Positions 44,174 through 54,208 of a DNA stretch of 64,000 nt are shown here, piece after piece. Source of the stretch: Candidatus Albibeggiatoa sp. nov. NOAA (GTDB lineage Bacteria; Pseudomonadota; Gammaproteobacteria; Beggiatoales; Beggiatoaceae); the NCBI GenBank assembly GCA_025800385.1, contig JAOXRS010000066.1, positions 124,001-188,000 on the forward strand, given 5' to 3'. The notes beneath the pieces were generated by a model. The model was not told where the DNA came from. It ran no database searches and saw only the letters and a list, made by a program, of their open reading frames with translations. Each line of letters begins with the position of its first letter. Within the stretch, counting starts at the first letter, position 1. A program made the position numbers and the translations under genes.

Positions 44174-45937
44174 ATGCCAGAGCATATTAAAACGCCTGAA
44201 GGTGGTGCAAAGATCACTATCGAGAATGGAAAACTATCCGTTCCAAGTAACCCTATCTTAGGTTACATCGAAGGCGATGGGATTGGTCCTGATATTACAA
44301 ATGCTTGTTTACGTGTTTGGGATGCCGCAGTTGCTAAAGCATACAATGGTGAACGTGAAGTTCATTGGATGGAATTATTCATGGGTGAAAAAGCCGCTGG
44401 TATTTATGACGGCGACTACTTCCCAGCTGAAACTTTAGAAGCGTTAAAAGATGTTATCGTTTCTATCAAAGGCCCATTAACTACACCTGTTGGTGGTGGC
44501 TTCCGTTCTTTAAACGTTGCTTTACGTCAAGAATTAGACTTATATGCGTGTGTGCGCCCAGTACGTTATTACGAAGGTGTGCCTTCACCACTTAAAAAAC
44601 CTGAAGAAGTTGACGTGGTGATTTTCCGTGAAAATACAGAAGACGTGTATGCAGGTATTGAATATCAATCAGGTTCTGAAGAAGTTAAAAAATTAGAAAA
44701 ATTCTTAAAAGAAGAAATGGGTGCGAATTTCTTCGAAGACGCTGGTATCGGCGTGAAACCAATCAGCCCATTTGGTACAAAACGTTTAGTTCGTAAAGCA
44801 ATTCAATACGCAATTGACCATAACCGTGAAAGTGTGACCTTGGTACATAAAGGTAACATTATGAAATTCACCGAAGGTGCGTTCCGTAACTGGGGTTATG
44901 AAGTAGCGCGTGAAGAATTCGGCGACTATACAATTACAGAAGAAGAATTATATAGCAAATATGGCGGCAAACAGCCTGAAGGCAAAATCGTCATCAAAGA
45001 CCGTATTGCTGATATTATTTTCCAATTAATGCAATTACGTCCTGCTGAATTCGACGTATTAGCGACAATGAACTTAAACGGTGACTACTTATCTGATGCG
45101 ATTGCAGCGGAAGTAGGCGGCGTTGGTATCGCTCCGGGCTCTAACATGGCTGACCACGTTGCGGTATTCGAAGCAACGCATGGTACTGCACCAAAATACG
45201 CTAACTTGAACAAAGTGAACCCCGGTTCATTATTATTCAGTGGTGTTGATATGTTGGAATACATCGGCTGGAAAGAAGCAGCTGACTTAATCCGTGCAGC
45301 ATATCCAGTGGTTATCGGTGAGAAAATTGTGACTTACGATTTCGCACGTCAAACTGAAAATGCGACAGAAGTTGGTACAAGCCAATTCGCTGATGCGTTA
45401 ATCCAACAAATCAACGGTGGTATCGATTTAGATAGCTTCCGTCAACAACGTCAAGAAAAAATCGAACAAGATCGTAAAGAACGTGAAATTCGTCGTATGT
45501 CTGATCCAAGTGCTGAAATTGAAGCGGGTCGTACACCACATACAGTGGGCGAAATCATGATTACGAAATTGATTACGATTAAGCCATCAGACACTGTTGA
45601 AACAGCTGTACATGTGATGAATGAAAACAATATCAGTGGTGTAATCGTTGAGCCTGACAGCGACGGTGTATGGTCAATGTTGACGCAAAACGACGTTGTG
45701 ACTAAAGTCATGCACGAAAACAAATCACCAGCCAATGTTGTTGTCTCTGACGTTGCAAACAGACCATTACGCATGGTGCCTGTTGAAACATCTTTACATG
45801 AGTGTGTTGACATCATGAGTGATAACAAAATCCGTCGCGTTATCGTAGAAAAAGACGGTGCGCCATTAGGCATCGTAACTTATTCTGACGTATTCCGTAC
45901 GGTTGATAAATTCGGTTGGGTACCTGTAGACTTATAA
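44174..45937 (+). CDS. icd: NADP-dependent isocitrate dehydrogenase fused to a C-terminal CBS pair
   Basis: 587 residues against about 416 in the E. coli enzyme. Residues 1 to about 420 are a normal Icd: [10 protein letters not shown], the substrate/phosphorylation loop [14 protein letters not shown] with its Ser kept, and NADP-selecting residues in HGTAPKYAN and TYDFARQ. A charged linker (about 425-455) leads to two CBS motifs, [20 protein letters not shown] and [20 protein letters not shown], to the end. CBS pairs usually bind adenine nucleotides, so this oxidative TCA step may respond to energy charge; that is inference. AGGAGG precedes the ATG and a strong hairpin follows. Confidence 0.93.
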   Translation: MPEHIKTPEGGAKITIENGKLSVPSNPILGYIEGDGIGPDITNACLRVWDAAVAKAYNGEREVHWMELFMGEKAAGIYDGDYFPAETLEALKDVIVSIKGPLTTPVGGGFRSLNVALRQELDLYACVRPVRYYEGVPSPLKKPEEVDVVIFRENTEDVYAGIEYQSGSEEVKKLEKFLKEEMGANFFEDAGIGVKPISPFGTKRLVRKAIQYAIDHNRESVTLVHKGNIMKFTEGAFRNWGYEVAREEFGDYTITEEELYSKYGGKQPEGKIVIKDRIADIIFQLMQLRPAEFDVLATMNLNGDYLSDAIAAEVGGVGIAPGSNMADHVAVFEATHGTAPKYANLNKVNPGSLLFSGVDMLEYIGWKEAADLIRAAYPVVIGEKIVTYDFARQTENATEVGTSQFADALIQQINGGIDLDSFRQQRQEKIEQDRKEREIRRMSDPSAEIEAGRTPHTVGEIMITKLITIKPSDTVETAVHVMNENNISGVIVEPDSDGVWSMLTQNDVVTKVMHENKSPANVVVSDVANRPLRMVPVETSLHECVDIMSDNKIRRVIVEKDGAPLGIVTYSDVFRTVDKFGWVPVDL

Positions 45938-45950
45938 TCCTGCCTTATTG

Positions 45951-45987
45951 ATAGAGTGTGAGTAGAGTTAATCTATTTGCACTCTAT
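45951..45987 (+). terminator. Terminator after icd
   Basis: ATAGAGTG pairs with CACTCTAT (outer eight pairs), and AGTAGA with TCTATT inside around GTTAA. A weak T-rich tail follows. Confidence 0.65.
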
Positions 45988-46076
45988 TTCCTGCCTTTTC
46001 TCAAATCCTCTAAACCCATTCACATAATGTGATAGACTAAAAGCCTTTTAAAACAGACGTAAAAGAAATACGGTTT

Positions 46077-46730
46077 ATGGGTGATTTTAATTCTATCCAA
46101 CAAGTCACAGTTTGGATTTTACCAATTTTATTTGCCATTACATTACATGAAGCAGCACATGCTTTTGCGGCGTATAAACTAGGCGATAAAACCGCTTATC
46201 AGCAAGGTAGACTGACACTCAACCCCATCAGCCATATTGACCCTGTTGGTACAATCTTAATTCCAGCACTCTTAATTGCACTCAGTGCACCATTCTTATT
46301 CGGCTGGGCGAAGCCTGTTCCTGTAAACTGGGGTAATTTACGCAATCCGAAACGAGACATTGCAATTGTTGCATTAGCAGGGCCTTTGTCAAACCTCATC
46401 ATGGCAATATTATGGGTGATGGTTATCAATATTGGTTTGGCTTTGGTTACTACATACCCAATGACTGAATTTCTGATTTATACAGGACAAGCAGGCGTTC
46501 TGATTAATTTAGTTTTGATGATATTAAATTTATTGCCTATATTACCATTAGACGGTGGGCGTATTTTATTTAGCTTATTACCTCATCGCTTAGCATATAA
46601 GTATGGTCAATCAGAACCTTATGGCTTTTTTATTCTGATTGCTTTGTTGGCAACGGGCATACTTGGCATGATTATGGTACCGCTAATTAAAATTGCTTAT
46701 GCAGGTCTTTTGCTATTAGTGATTGCCTAA
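46077..46730 (+). CDS. Site-2-protease-like (M50) membrane metalloprotease
   Basis: 217 residues, five or six membrane segments. The zinc motif is LHEAAHAFAAY near residue 24 (HExxH), and the second metal site is NLLPILPLDGGRI near 160. It belongs to the short S2P group without PDZ domain. Such enzymes cleave membrane proteins; the substrate is not predictable. About 100 bases separate it from the STAS gene. Confidence 0.88.
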   Translation: MGDFNSIQQVTVWILPILFAITLHEAAHAFAAYKLGDKTAYQQGRLTLNPISHIDPVGTILIPALLIALSAPFLFGWAKPVPVNWGNLRNPKRDIAIVALAGPLSNLIMAILWVMVINIGLALVTTYPMTEFLIYTGQAGVLINLVLMILNLLPILPLDGGRILFSLLPHRLAYKYGQSEPYGFFILIALLATGILGMIMVPLIKIAYAGLLLLVIA

Positions 46731-46835
46731 ATATCATGCTGGATAGTTAAAAACACCACGTAAAAGCTAGAAAGTTGTTTTACTTTGGTGCTTAAGTTGC
46801 TTAAAATCTGCACAAATCACTTTAGGTATGTTGGC

Positions 46836-47195
46836 ATGTTGTTGACCCATCATTCACACCAAGATATACAAATTATTACTTTAGATGGCAGTTTAACCCA
46901 TCATGATGCACCACAGGTTCGTCAGCAATTAGCACAGCTAATAGAAGAAACATCGCCTTTTGTGATACTTGATTTAGGAAAGATTCAATTTGCAGATGCA
47001 CGAGGGCTTTCAACTTTTATTACAGCAGCCAAACTAGCGAAAACCCATCAAGGCGAGGTCGTTTTGCTTAATATTACGCCTGCTCTGCGTACCATTATTG
47101 AACTGACTCGCTTGCATCATGAAATCCGTATTTTTGCAGATAAACTGGCAGCACTAGAAGATTTGCAACAGAAAGCACAGAATATTAACCACTAA
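46836..47195 (+). CDS. STAS-domain protein (anti-sigma-antagonist-like)
   Basis: 119 residues. The STAS fold starts HQDIQIITLDGSLTHHDAP and has ILDLGKIQFADARGLSTF. At the site where SpoIIAA-like proteins carry a phosphorylated Ser (DSSG), this one has D54-A55-R56-G57, so Ser phosphorylation there is impossible. The ATG at 46836 (AGG upstream) is preferred to TTG 46785. It lies 26 bases before the exopolysaccharide export gene and may belong to that operon as a regulator. Confidence 0.8.
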   Translation: MLLTHHSHQDIQIITLDGSLTHHDAPQVRQQLAQLIEETSPFVILDLGKIQFADARGLSTFITAAKLAKTHQGEVVLLNITPALRTIIELTRLHHEIRIFADKLAALEDLQQKAQNINH

Positions 47196-47221
47196 ATTGC
47201 TATTGAAAAAGTCTAGCTCTA

Positions 47222-48361
47222 ATGCTCAAAACATTGATTTACCTAACTCTGATGATTATCAGCCTCGCAGCATGTGCCCCATCTCCTGTGACAATTCCCG
47301 ATAATTTTCAGCCTTCATCTCAAACTATACAGCCAGAATCTAGTTCGTCAGAAGCATTAACCGCATTCCAAGAAGACTTTTTTGCAGATGACGAAGATGC
47401 GGCAGGCTACTTTATTGGGGCTGGAGATGAGCTTAGCATTGATGTTTGGGGCTATCCTGAACTATCAGGTAAACATGTTGTAGGCCCTGATGGTGTGATT
47501 ACATTGCCATTGGTAGGTAGTTTTCAAATTACAGAATTGACCCGTGAGCAGGCCGCCCGCGCGATTCGGCAGAAATTAACCGATACTTATTATGCTGACT
47601 TGTCTGTGACAGTACGTGTTGATGAATACACATCTAATCGAATTTTAATATTAGGCCGAGTGCGTAAACCGGGTGCAATTAAATTTGGCATGACCGCCCC
47701 CACTTTATTGGAGGCAATTGCTTTAGCAGGTGGCACAACCATTCCTAGCAAACTATTATTACCGGGGGAAACCCTACCATTTACACGCTGTGCGATCTTT
47801 CGAGGCCGTGACAGAATCGTGTGGTTAGACTTAGAGCCTTTACTGATGGGGCGCAATTTAGACTTAAATTTAAAATTAAAACGTAACGATATTATCTATA
47901 TTCCAGAACTACGTGAAAAGTTGGTCTATGTTTTGGGTGCGGTTAATAAACCGGGGGCATTTCCTCTAACAGCGAATACTTCATTTTTGGAAATGTTAGC
48001 TAAAGCAGGAGGAACTTCGCGAGATGCAGCCTCAAGCAAAATTAATATTATCCGCCCAAGTGAAAAAATTAATGCGTCTATTGACTTAGATGATTTGCTG
48101 GACGGTAATAATAAAGTGAATCTCAGTCTACAGGAAAATGACATTATTTATGTGCCGACCAATACATTGTCTAAAGTGAATTATGCATTTGGTTTCTTAA
48201 ACCCGATCAGTCAAGTGTTAGGTATTTATGCTGATATTGAATCGATTCGGGCTAACCGCCGTTTACGTAGTATCGATCAGGAAAATGCACGGCTTGAGCA
48301 AGAAAAAACTAACCTTGAAACACAACAGCAAGAATTTGAACAGAATCAGATTTTAGAATAG
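47222..48361 (+). CDS. Outer-membrane polysaccharide export lipoprotein (Wza/OPX type)
   Basis: 379 residues. The lipoprotein signal ends LMIISLAACAPS (lipobox Cys near 18). A poly-export domain (GAGDELSIDVWGYPELSGKH) and two SLBB-like repeats (ILILGRVRKPGAIKFG and VYVLGAVNKPGAFPLT) are seen. A C-terminal coiled coil follows (ENARLEQEKTNLETQQQEFE). It forms the outer-membrane channel for capsule or exopolysaccharide. First of three export genes with the Wzc-like and GT4 genes. Confidence 0.88.
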   Translation: MLKTLIYLTLMIISLAACAPSPVTIPDNFQPSSQTIQPESSSSEALTAFQEDFFADDEDAAGYFIGAGDELSIDVWGYPELSGKHVVGPDGVITLPLVGSFQITELTREQAARAIRQKLTDTYYADLSVTVRVDEYTSNRILILGRVRKPGAIKFGMTAPTLLEAIALAGGTTIPSKLLLPGETLPFTRCAIFRGRDRIVWLDLEPLLMGRNLDLNLKLKRNDIIYIPELREKLVYVLGAVNKPGAFPLTANTSFLEMLAKAGGTSRDAASSKINIIRPSEKINASIDLDDLLDGNNKVNLSLQENDIIYVPTNTLSKVNYAFGFLNPISQVLGIYADIESIRANRRLRSIDQENARLEQEKTNLETQQQEFEQNQILE

Positions 48362-48467
48362 GCAGTTGCAGTTATGGACTATAAATTAAATTTTACAGAT
48401 ATTTTGGTTGATTGACTCATTCATTGAGTGTCACCCTATTTAGGCTTTTTGAGAGTAAGACTTTAGC

Positions 48468-50582
48468 ATGGCATCGGAAAACTCACCCGCACCAGCAGGT
48501 AGCTTTAACCCCGTAATGAGCTTATTACGTTATAAGTGGTTATCGCTAGCTTCATTGTTATTGGTTGGTGTATTTGGCTTCTTTCTTTTACAGCAAAAAA
48601 CCAGCGTACCCAGTTATGCTGTCCATGCTAAATTGCTTGTTTCCCCTAAGTTTGTCAATAACTTAACTTCTGATCGTAGTTTTAACTTGCATGGCAATCA
48701 GTACTTTTTATATGTTGTGCAGCAAGAAGAGTTAATCAAACGCGCAGATACTTTACAAGAAACATTGCGCCAACCTGAAGCCGCTAAATATTGGTTGCGT
48801 CCTAACGAAAGTGTGGAATCGGGTGCAGTGCGTTTGCGCGTCAGCCTATCGACTAAAAGTAAAGCCCGAAAAAACCCATTTATTACTCTAACGCTCCGCA
48901 GTCCCAAACCTGATGGGCTTGCGATTGTGCTGAATACTTTGATGAAAGTGTATATCAAAAAGTCGCAGCAAGAATATTTTTATGACAGCACAGGGCGCAT
49001 CCAACGTTTATTAACTCGAAAAGAACAGCTGTTAGCAGATATTGAAAAAAAGCGAGTTGAACGCAGTAAAATTGCTGAAGATTTAGGCGTAACCACGTTT
49101 AATAGCACGGCTTTAAATCCTTATGACCAAATTTTAATTGATAGTAATAAAGCGTTTTCTCGCGCCAGAAGAAATCGAGTTGAAGCCGAAGCCCAGCTTA
49201 AAGCCTTGGATGAAAAGCGTGGTTATAAAAGCCAGTCGAATTTAGATAGTATGGTTGACGCAGAATTAAATACGGATTCTGTGTTAAAAAGTACAAAAAC
49301 CAATTTAATGCGTAAACGTTCTGAGCGATTAGCTGAGGTATTTGGTATGAAACCTTCTCATCCAGAACGTAAACGTGCTGATAAAGACGTGGCCGCAATT
49401 GATTTGTATTTAGAGCAGTTAGAGCAAGAGTATGCTAAGAATATTCGCCGCCGTATTGTGCGAGATCACCAAGCAAAAGTGTATCAAGCAAGGCAAATTG
49501 AGAAAGCATTAGCAGAAGAAGTGGCACGCCAAAGTGAATTAGCCACACAATATTCACATCGTTATAACCAAGCCCTCGTTATTACTAATGAAATCGAGCG
49601 AACAGAAAAGCAACTCACCGCCATTGGTGACCGTATTGATTTCCTTGCCTTAGAGTCTGAAGCCCCAGGGTTTGTTAGGGTAGATACAGAAGCTAAAATC
49701 CCACGTGTGACCCAAGGTAGCACCAGCAAAAAATTGATTGTCTTATTATTAGGTTTGGCTTTTGCGCTGAGTGTTGGTTTACCAATTTTATTAGATGCAT
49801 TAGATCGTCGTGTCCGATCACCTAGCGATATTCACCGTATTTTAGGCTTCCCACCACTGGCATGGATTTTAGATCAGCAAGATAAAGATACACAGCAATT
49901 GTCATTAGATAATTTACGCCGTCTTGCTTTGGTTTTAGAGCGTGATAAAAAAGGTCATAAAACGCTATGTTTTGCACTTACGTCAGTTAAACCGGGAGGG
50001 GGTACAAGTACTTTAACTTTAGAATTAGCCAGAATGCTAACCCAGCTTGGTATTAAAACCTTAGCGGTTGAATTAAACGCATTTAAACCTGATCCACGAT
50101 TTGAAGGTAAGCAAAACCAAGGCTTAACCAATATTTTAACCAGTGGGCACATGGTATTAAGTCAGTTGCAAAATTTAATTGTACCTGCAACAGCAACCCT
50201 GCCTGATCGCTTACCTGTCGGCAGCCAACATACTGACCACTTAGTGACTTATGGACGCTTACCTGAAATATTAGGTCATCTAAATGAGTATTATGATTTA
50301 ATTTTGATTGATAGCCCGCCTATCTTGTTATCAGCTGATGCAGAGTTATTAGGCGAAGTATCTGGCGGTGTCTTACTTGTGATTGAAGCAAATAAAGTCA
50401 ATCCAGGAGAGTTAAAACGCGCGACCTACTTACTCGAACGTTTAGACCCCCCTGTTGTTGCGGCGGTCTTAAATCGGGTCAAACCATTTACTGGTGGTGG
50501 CTACTTTACCGAGCTGCTAAAAGAGCACACGACCCGTGCCAAAGTCAAACCTAACCTATTAAAACGATTATTATGGGGATAG
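48468..50582 (+). CDS. Wzc-like polysaccharide co-polymerase with defective kinase motif
   Basis: 704 residues. An N-terminal Wzz domain has two membrane helices (near 24-45 and 420-440) around a long periplasmic coiled coil. The cytosolic C-terminal BY-kinase-like domain begins near 499. Its Walker A reads VKPGGGTSTLT at about 509-515 where the family has GEGKST, so the lysine is absent; Walker B LILIDSPPIL is kept, and there is no C-terminal tyrosine cluster. It should still control chain length but may not phosphorylate. The next gene follows after 3 bases. Confidence 0.87.
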   Translation: MASENSPAPAGSFNPVMSLLRYKWLSLASLLLVGVFGFFLLQQKTSVPSYAVHAKLLVSPKFVNNLTSDRSFNLHGNQYFLYVVQQEELIKRADTLQETLRQPEAAKYWLRPNESVESGAVRLRVSLSTKSKARKNPFITLTLRSPKPDGLAIVLNTLMKVYIKKSQQEYFYDSTGRIQRLLTRKEQLLADIEKKRVERSKIAEDLGVTTFNSTALNPYDQILIDSNKAFSRARRNRVEAEAQLKALDEKRGYKSQSNLDSMVDAELNTDSVLKSTKTNLMRKRSERLAEVFGMKPSHPERKRADKDVAAIDLYLEQLEQEYAKNIRRRIVRDHQAKVYQARQIEKALAEEVARQSELATQYSHRYNQALVITNEIERTEKQLTAIGDRIDFLALESEAPGFVRVDTEAKIPRVTQGSTSKKLIVLLLGLAFALSVGLPILLDALDRRVRSPSDIHRILGFPPLAWILDQQDKDTQQLSLDNLRRLALVLERDKKGHKTLCFALTSVKPGGGTSTLTLELARMLTQLGIKTLAVELNAFKPDPRFEGKQNQGLTNILTSGHMVLSQLQNLIVPATATLPDRLPVGSQHTDHLVTYGRLPEILGHLNEYYDLILIDSPPILLSADAELLGEVSGGVLLVIEANKVNPGELKRATYLLERLDPPVVAAVLNRVKPFTGGGYFTELLKEHTTRAKVKPNLLKRLLWG

Positions 50583-50585
50583 AAT

Positions 50586-51647
50586 ATGGATGCTGTGCCT
50601 CTCTACTACATTTTACATAGTAGTAATTTATATGGCACAGAAAAAATGGCTTTAGCGACATTGGAAAGCTTGCGCAGCCATTATCAACCTATATTACTCA
50701 CGCCTCCAGGTATTGTTGTTGAAGAAGCGCAACGGCGAGGCTTATCTGTTCAATGTTTTTTCAGCCACTTTCATTTAGTGATGCTAATGCGACAAGCACT
50801 GGCTCAGCATAAAAAACTGGCCTTCATGTCTACAGGTGTGTTTTATTCGTTTGTTTTATGGGCATGGAATCTGATTTATCGACGCAAAGTGATACATTTG
50901 CATATGGTGCATGGTGGTGCAGATGAGTGGCGTAGCTATGGACGAAAGTGGGTGCTTAATGCTTTCCCCGTTACCTTTGTGGTCAATTCTGAATTTGTTC
51001 GCCAACGATTAGTATCTTACCATGTCAAATCAGAAAAAATTGAATTGATTGAAAATTTTCTAACTAGAAAGCAAGTTGTTCATTCTCCTAAACACTTACC
51101 TTTCCAGCCAGAAGATCGATTACAGAATATTATTGTCGTATCACGTATTGATCCACTAAAACGCGTTGATTTATTACTCAAAGCGATTCGCTATGATCCA
51201 CGATTAAAAAAACTAAACTTTAATATTTTTGGGGTTGGCACTGAATTGCCCACATTGCGCCGTCAAGCCATGATTTGTTGTCATAATGTGCGATTTTGCA
51301 GCTATACCGAAGATATTTCTCATGTGTTAGCAGAAGCCGATTTATTGTTACATCTATGCCCAAGTGAGCCATTTGGTTTAGCTATATTAGAAGCCATGGC
51401 CGCCCGTGTGCCTGTGCTCGTGCCAGATACAGGTGGCGTTGCAACTCTAGTACAAGATGGTGTTTCAGGCTTCCAGTTTCATGCTAATGATATTAAGCAC
51501 TTAGCCCAAATGTTATTAGACCTTTCACGCAAACCAATGACAGAATTTAACCCCATTATTCAACAAGCCTATTCAAGTTTAGAAACCCGCTTTTCTGAAC
51601 AACATTGTTGTGCTGAATATATCAAACTATTAGATAAATTAAACTAA
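50586..51647 (+). CDS. GT4-family glycosyltransferase
   Basis: 353 residues, GT-B fold. Donor-site motif EPFGLAILEAMAARVPVLVP with a following Gly-Gly; the N-terminal part has SSNLYGTEKMALATLESL and IIVVSRIDPLKRVDLLLKAI. It is probably the chain-building enzyme of the exopolysaccharide exported by the two genes before it. GGGG of the Wzc-like 3' end serves as its ribosome binding site. Confidence 0.87.
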   Translation: MDAVPLYYILHSSNLYGTEKMALATLESLRSHYQPILLTPPGIVVEEAQRRGLSVQCFFSHFHLVMLMRQALAQHKKLAFMSTGVFYSFVLWAWNLIYRRKVIHLHMVHGGADEWRSYGRKWVLNAFPVTFVVNSEFVRQRLVSYHVKSEKIELIENFLTRKQVVHSPKHLPFQPEDRLQNIIVVSRIDPLKRVDLLLKAIRYDPRLKKLNFNIFGVGTELPTLRRQAMICCHNVRFCSYTEDISHVLAEADLLLHLCPSEPFGLAILEAMAARVPVLVPDTGGVATLVQDGVSGFQFHANDIKHLAQMLLDLSRKPMTEFNPIIQQAYSSLETRFSEQHCCAEYIKLLDKLN

Positions 51648-51735
51648 TAGACTATCGAAAAATATTGGGTTGCAGCTTGTCGCCTGACTCTTTAGCATAA
51701 GTTAAATTATTTACTCTAAGATTGGAGAAATGACC

Positions 51736-52329
51736 ATGAAGCGCATGATTTTGAGTTTGGCTTTATCAAGTGTTTTATTCGCCCCTATCACAATGGCAGA
51801 AAGTGAGCCTGTTTTGTCAGAAGCTGCACTTGAGGCAAAATTAAATACACACCGTGCTGCGTTGAAAAACTTTATGCAGCAATTGCAAAATGAATTGTTA
51901 ACAGCTGTTTCTGAAGGGGGGCCTGTTGAAGCTTTGGCTGTCTGTAATAAGACTGCCCCTGAAATTACAGATAAGGTGTCAACTGATTCAGGTATTCAAC
52001 TGAAGCGCACTAGTTTAAAAATCCGTAACCCAAGTAATGCCGCTGATGAGTGGGAAATGAAAGTATTGCAAGATTTTGAACAACGTAAAGCAGCTGGGGA
52101 AGGATTTAAACAATTACAATATTCTGAAGTGGTAGAAGCTGATGGTAAACAAGTATTGCGTTATATGAAAGCGATTCCTGTGATGGAAAAATGTTTAGCT
52201 TGTCATGGCGAAACCATTGCAGCTCCGATTGCGAATAAGTTAAATGAAATTTATCCAAATGACCAAGCGCAAAACTTTAAATTGGGTGATATTCGTGGCG
52301 CATTTAGTACGCAAGAAGTATTGAATTAA
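51736..52329 (+). CDS. DUF3365 periplasmic c-type haem protein
   Basis: 197 residues from ATG 51736 (GGAG 8 bases upstream; ATG 51730 is too close). A signal peptide (LSLALSSVLFAPITMA) precedes a DUF3365/Tll0287-like domain: VEALAVCNKTAPEIT, KRTSLKIRNPSNAADEWE, and the single haem motif KCLACHGETI. The fold is a haem-bearing PAS-like sensor domain in characterised relatives. Here it stands alone, so it may sense redox or carry electrons. Confidence 0.85.
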   Translation: MKRMILSLALSSVLFAPITMAESEPVLSEAALEAKLNTHRAALKNFMQQLQNELLTAVSEGGPVEALAVCNKTAPEITDKVSTDSGIQLKRTSLKIRNPSNAADEWEMKVLQDFEQRKAAGEGFKQLQYSEVVEADGKQVLRYMKAIPVMEKCLACHGETIAAPIANKLNEIYPNDQAQNFKLGDIRGAFSTQEVLN

Positions 52330-52340
52330 TACATAAAACG

Positions 52341-52371
52341 AAGATGGTAGGTTGTTGCTACTTACCATCTT
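52341..52371. terminator. Bidirectional terminator
   Basis: AAGATGGTA (52341-52349) pairs perfectly with TACCATCTT (52363-52371), between the convergent haem protein gene and phaR. Confidence 0.6.
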
Positions 52372-52377
52372 GTGTAT

Positions 52378-52878
52378 TTATTTAGACTTATCGTCGTCTT
52401 TTTTGTCTTTAGACTGACTGTCATGAGAAGAGGTAGACAAGGTTGCACGGAAAAAGCTGTCTTGCATGTCTTTCCATAAATTAATATTTTGGTCAGCAAT
52501 ATCGGTCATAAATGACAAAGGGTTGTACATTTTTTCTTGTAATTCTTGCTGCTGTTTAGCAAATAGAACTAAACTTCTCTCAAAATAGTTGGCAACAATA
52601 CCTTGTAACGTGTCACCATAAAAGCGAATTAGCTGCGCCAATACTTCGCTGCTAAAAATAGGTTCGCCTTCTTCTTCCTGCTCTAAAATAATCTGTAATA
52701 AAATGCTGCGGGTGATGTCCTGTCCCGTTTTTGCGTCCTGAATTTTAAATGAAACATGATCCATGACCAACGTTTTTACGTCATCCAAAGTAATATAGCT
52801 ACTAATCGTGGTATCGTATAAACGACGATTAGGGTACTTTTTTATCACTCGAGGCTCTTCGCCACTTACTTTGACCAT
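52378..52878 (-). CDS. phaR: PHA synthesis regulator PhaR
   Basis: 166 residues. The PHB/PHA accumulation regulator DNA-binding part is clear: RVIKKYPNRRLYDTTISSYI, then TLDDVKTLV, and the middle ILLQIILEQEEEGEPIFS. The C-terminal tail is charged (SKDKKDDDKSK). It represses phasin and other PHA granule genes and binds PHA. The ATG at 52878 is preferred to the TTG at 52887. It lies 151 bases downstream of phaA on the same strand. Confidence 0.9.
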   Translation of the reverse strand: MVKVSGEEPRVIKKYPNRRLYDTTISSYITLDDVKTLVMDHVSFKIQDAKTGQDITRSILLQIILEQEEEGEPIFSSEVLAQLIRFYGDTLQGIVANYFERSLVLFAKQQQELQEKMYNPLSFMTDIADQNINLWKDMQDSFFRATLSTSSHDSQSKDKKDDDKSK

Positions 52879-53029
52879 TACACACAACCCGCTTATGGAG
52901 TTAAAAAAGCTCTTATTCTAATAATACACTGATTTTTATTATTTAGTTTAAATAATCTCTATTGACCAGTATATTTTTTGTGTAGGGTTCTAGCTTTTAC
53001 ACCAAAACCCTAACCACAAGGATAATTAT

Positions 53030-54208
53030 TTAGCGTTCAACAGCTAAAGCAACACCCATACCGCCACCGATACATAAAGTTGCTAAACCTTTGTTTACAT
53101 CACGGCGTTTCATTTCATGTAATAAGTCAACGAAAATACGCGCACCAGATGCACCAATTGGGTGACCGATAGAAATTGCACCACCGTTAACATTGACTTT
53201 AGATAAATCCCAACCTAATTCACGGTTAACAGAAATGGCTTGTGCTGCGAATGCTTCGTTAGCTTCCACTAAATCTAATTCTTCATGTGTCCAGCCTGCT
53301 TTTTCTAAGCATTTATTTGTTGCTGGGATTGGGCCTGTACCCATGATTTCAGGTTCAACACCTGCACTAGCGTAAGAAGCTACACGACCTAAGATTTCTA
53401 AACCTAATTCTTTGGCTTTAGATTCAGACATCATCAATACCGCTGCTGCACCATCATTGATACCAGATGCATTACCTGCTGTGACTGTGCCTTCTCTGTT
53501 GAATGCTGGGCGTAATTTGCCTAATGCTTCCGCTGTCACACCTGCGCGTGGGAATTCATCAGTATCAAATACAACTGGGTCGCCTTTACGCTTAGGAATG
53601 GTGATAGGTACGATTTGATCGTTGAAGTGACCTGCTTTTTGCGCTGCCTCTGCTTTTTGCTGTGAGCTTGCTGCAAATTCGTCTTGATCTTCACGTGTAA
53701 TGTCAAATTTACCCGCGATATTTTCTGCAGTCACACCCATGTGATAGTCATTGAAGCAATCCCAAAGACCATCTTTAATCATAGTGTCTTCCATTGTCCA
53801 AGGACCCATGCGTTGACCATTGCGAGAATTAGGCACAACATGAGGAGACATGCTCATATTTTCTTGACCACCTGCGATCACCACTTCAGCGTCGCCACAT
53901 TTGATTGCTTGGGCTGCTAAGTGCATGGCTTTTAAGCCACTACCACATACTTTATTGATAGTCATTGCAGGACATTCAACAGGTAAACCTGCTTCGATCA
54001 CGGCTTGACGTGCTGGGTTTTGACCTACGCCCCCTGTTAAAACTTGACCTAAAATCACCTCGTCCACTAATGCTGGGTCTAAGTTGGTACGTTCCAATAA
54101 GCCTTTAATCACTGCTGCACCCAAAGATTTTGCTGGGACAGATGCTAAAGTGCCGTTGAAATTACCGACGGGAGTACGAGCTGCTGCTACAAAAACCACG
54201 TTTTCCAC
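53030..54208 (-). CDS. phaA: Acetyl-CoA acetyltransferase (thiolase)
   Basis: 392 residues, usual for PhaA/AtoB. The acylated Cys is in [15 protein letters not shown] (near 88), catalytic His in [19 protein letters not shown], and the second Cys in [12 protein letters not shown]. It joins two acetyl-CoA to acetoacetyl-CoA. Starts with GTG (54208) with GGAG 8 bases upstream. With phaR alongside, a role in polyhydroxyalkanoate synthesis is likely; phaB and phaC are not in the window. Confidence 0.93.
   Translation of the reverse strand: MENVVFVAAARTPVGNFNGTLASVPAKSLGAAVIKGLLERTNLDPALVDEVILGQVLTGGVGQNPARQAVIEAGLPVECPAMTINKVCGSGLKAMHLAAQAIKCGDAEVVIAGGQENMSMSPHVVPNSRNGQRMGPWTMEDTMIKDGLWDCFNDYHMGVTAENIAGKFDITREDQDEFAASSQQKAEAAQKAGHFNDQIVPITIPKRKGDPVVFDTDEFPRAGVTAEALGKLRPAFNREGTVTAGNASGINDGAAAVLMMSESKAKELGLEILGRVASYASAGVEPEIMGTGPIPATNKCLEKAGWTHEELDLVEANEAFAAQAISVNRELGWDLSKVNVNGGAISIGHPIGASGARIFVDLLHEMKRRDVNKGLATLCIGGGMGVALAVER

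Noticed and set aside
45451..45873. 140-codon minus frame inside icd
   Set aside because: Antisense to the CBS domain, whose motifs are clear; Ser/Thr-rich shadow composition.
52983..53012. Terminator for phaA (TAGGGTT/AACCCTA stem)
   Set aside because: On the minus strand the stem is followed by A, not T, residues; the short stem alone is weak evidence.
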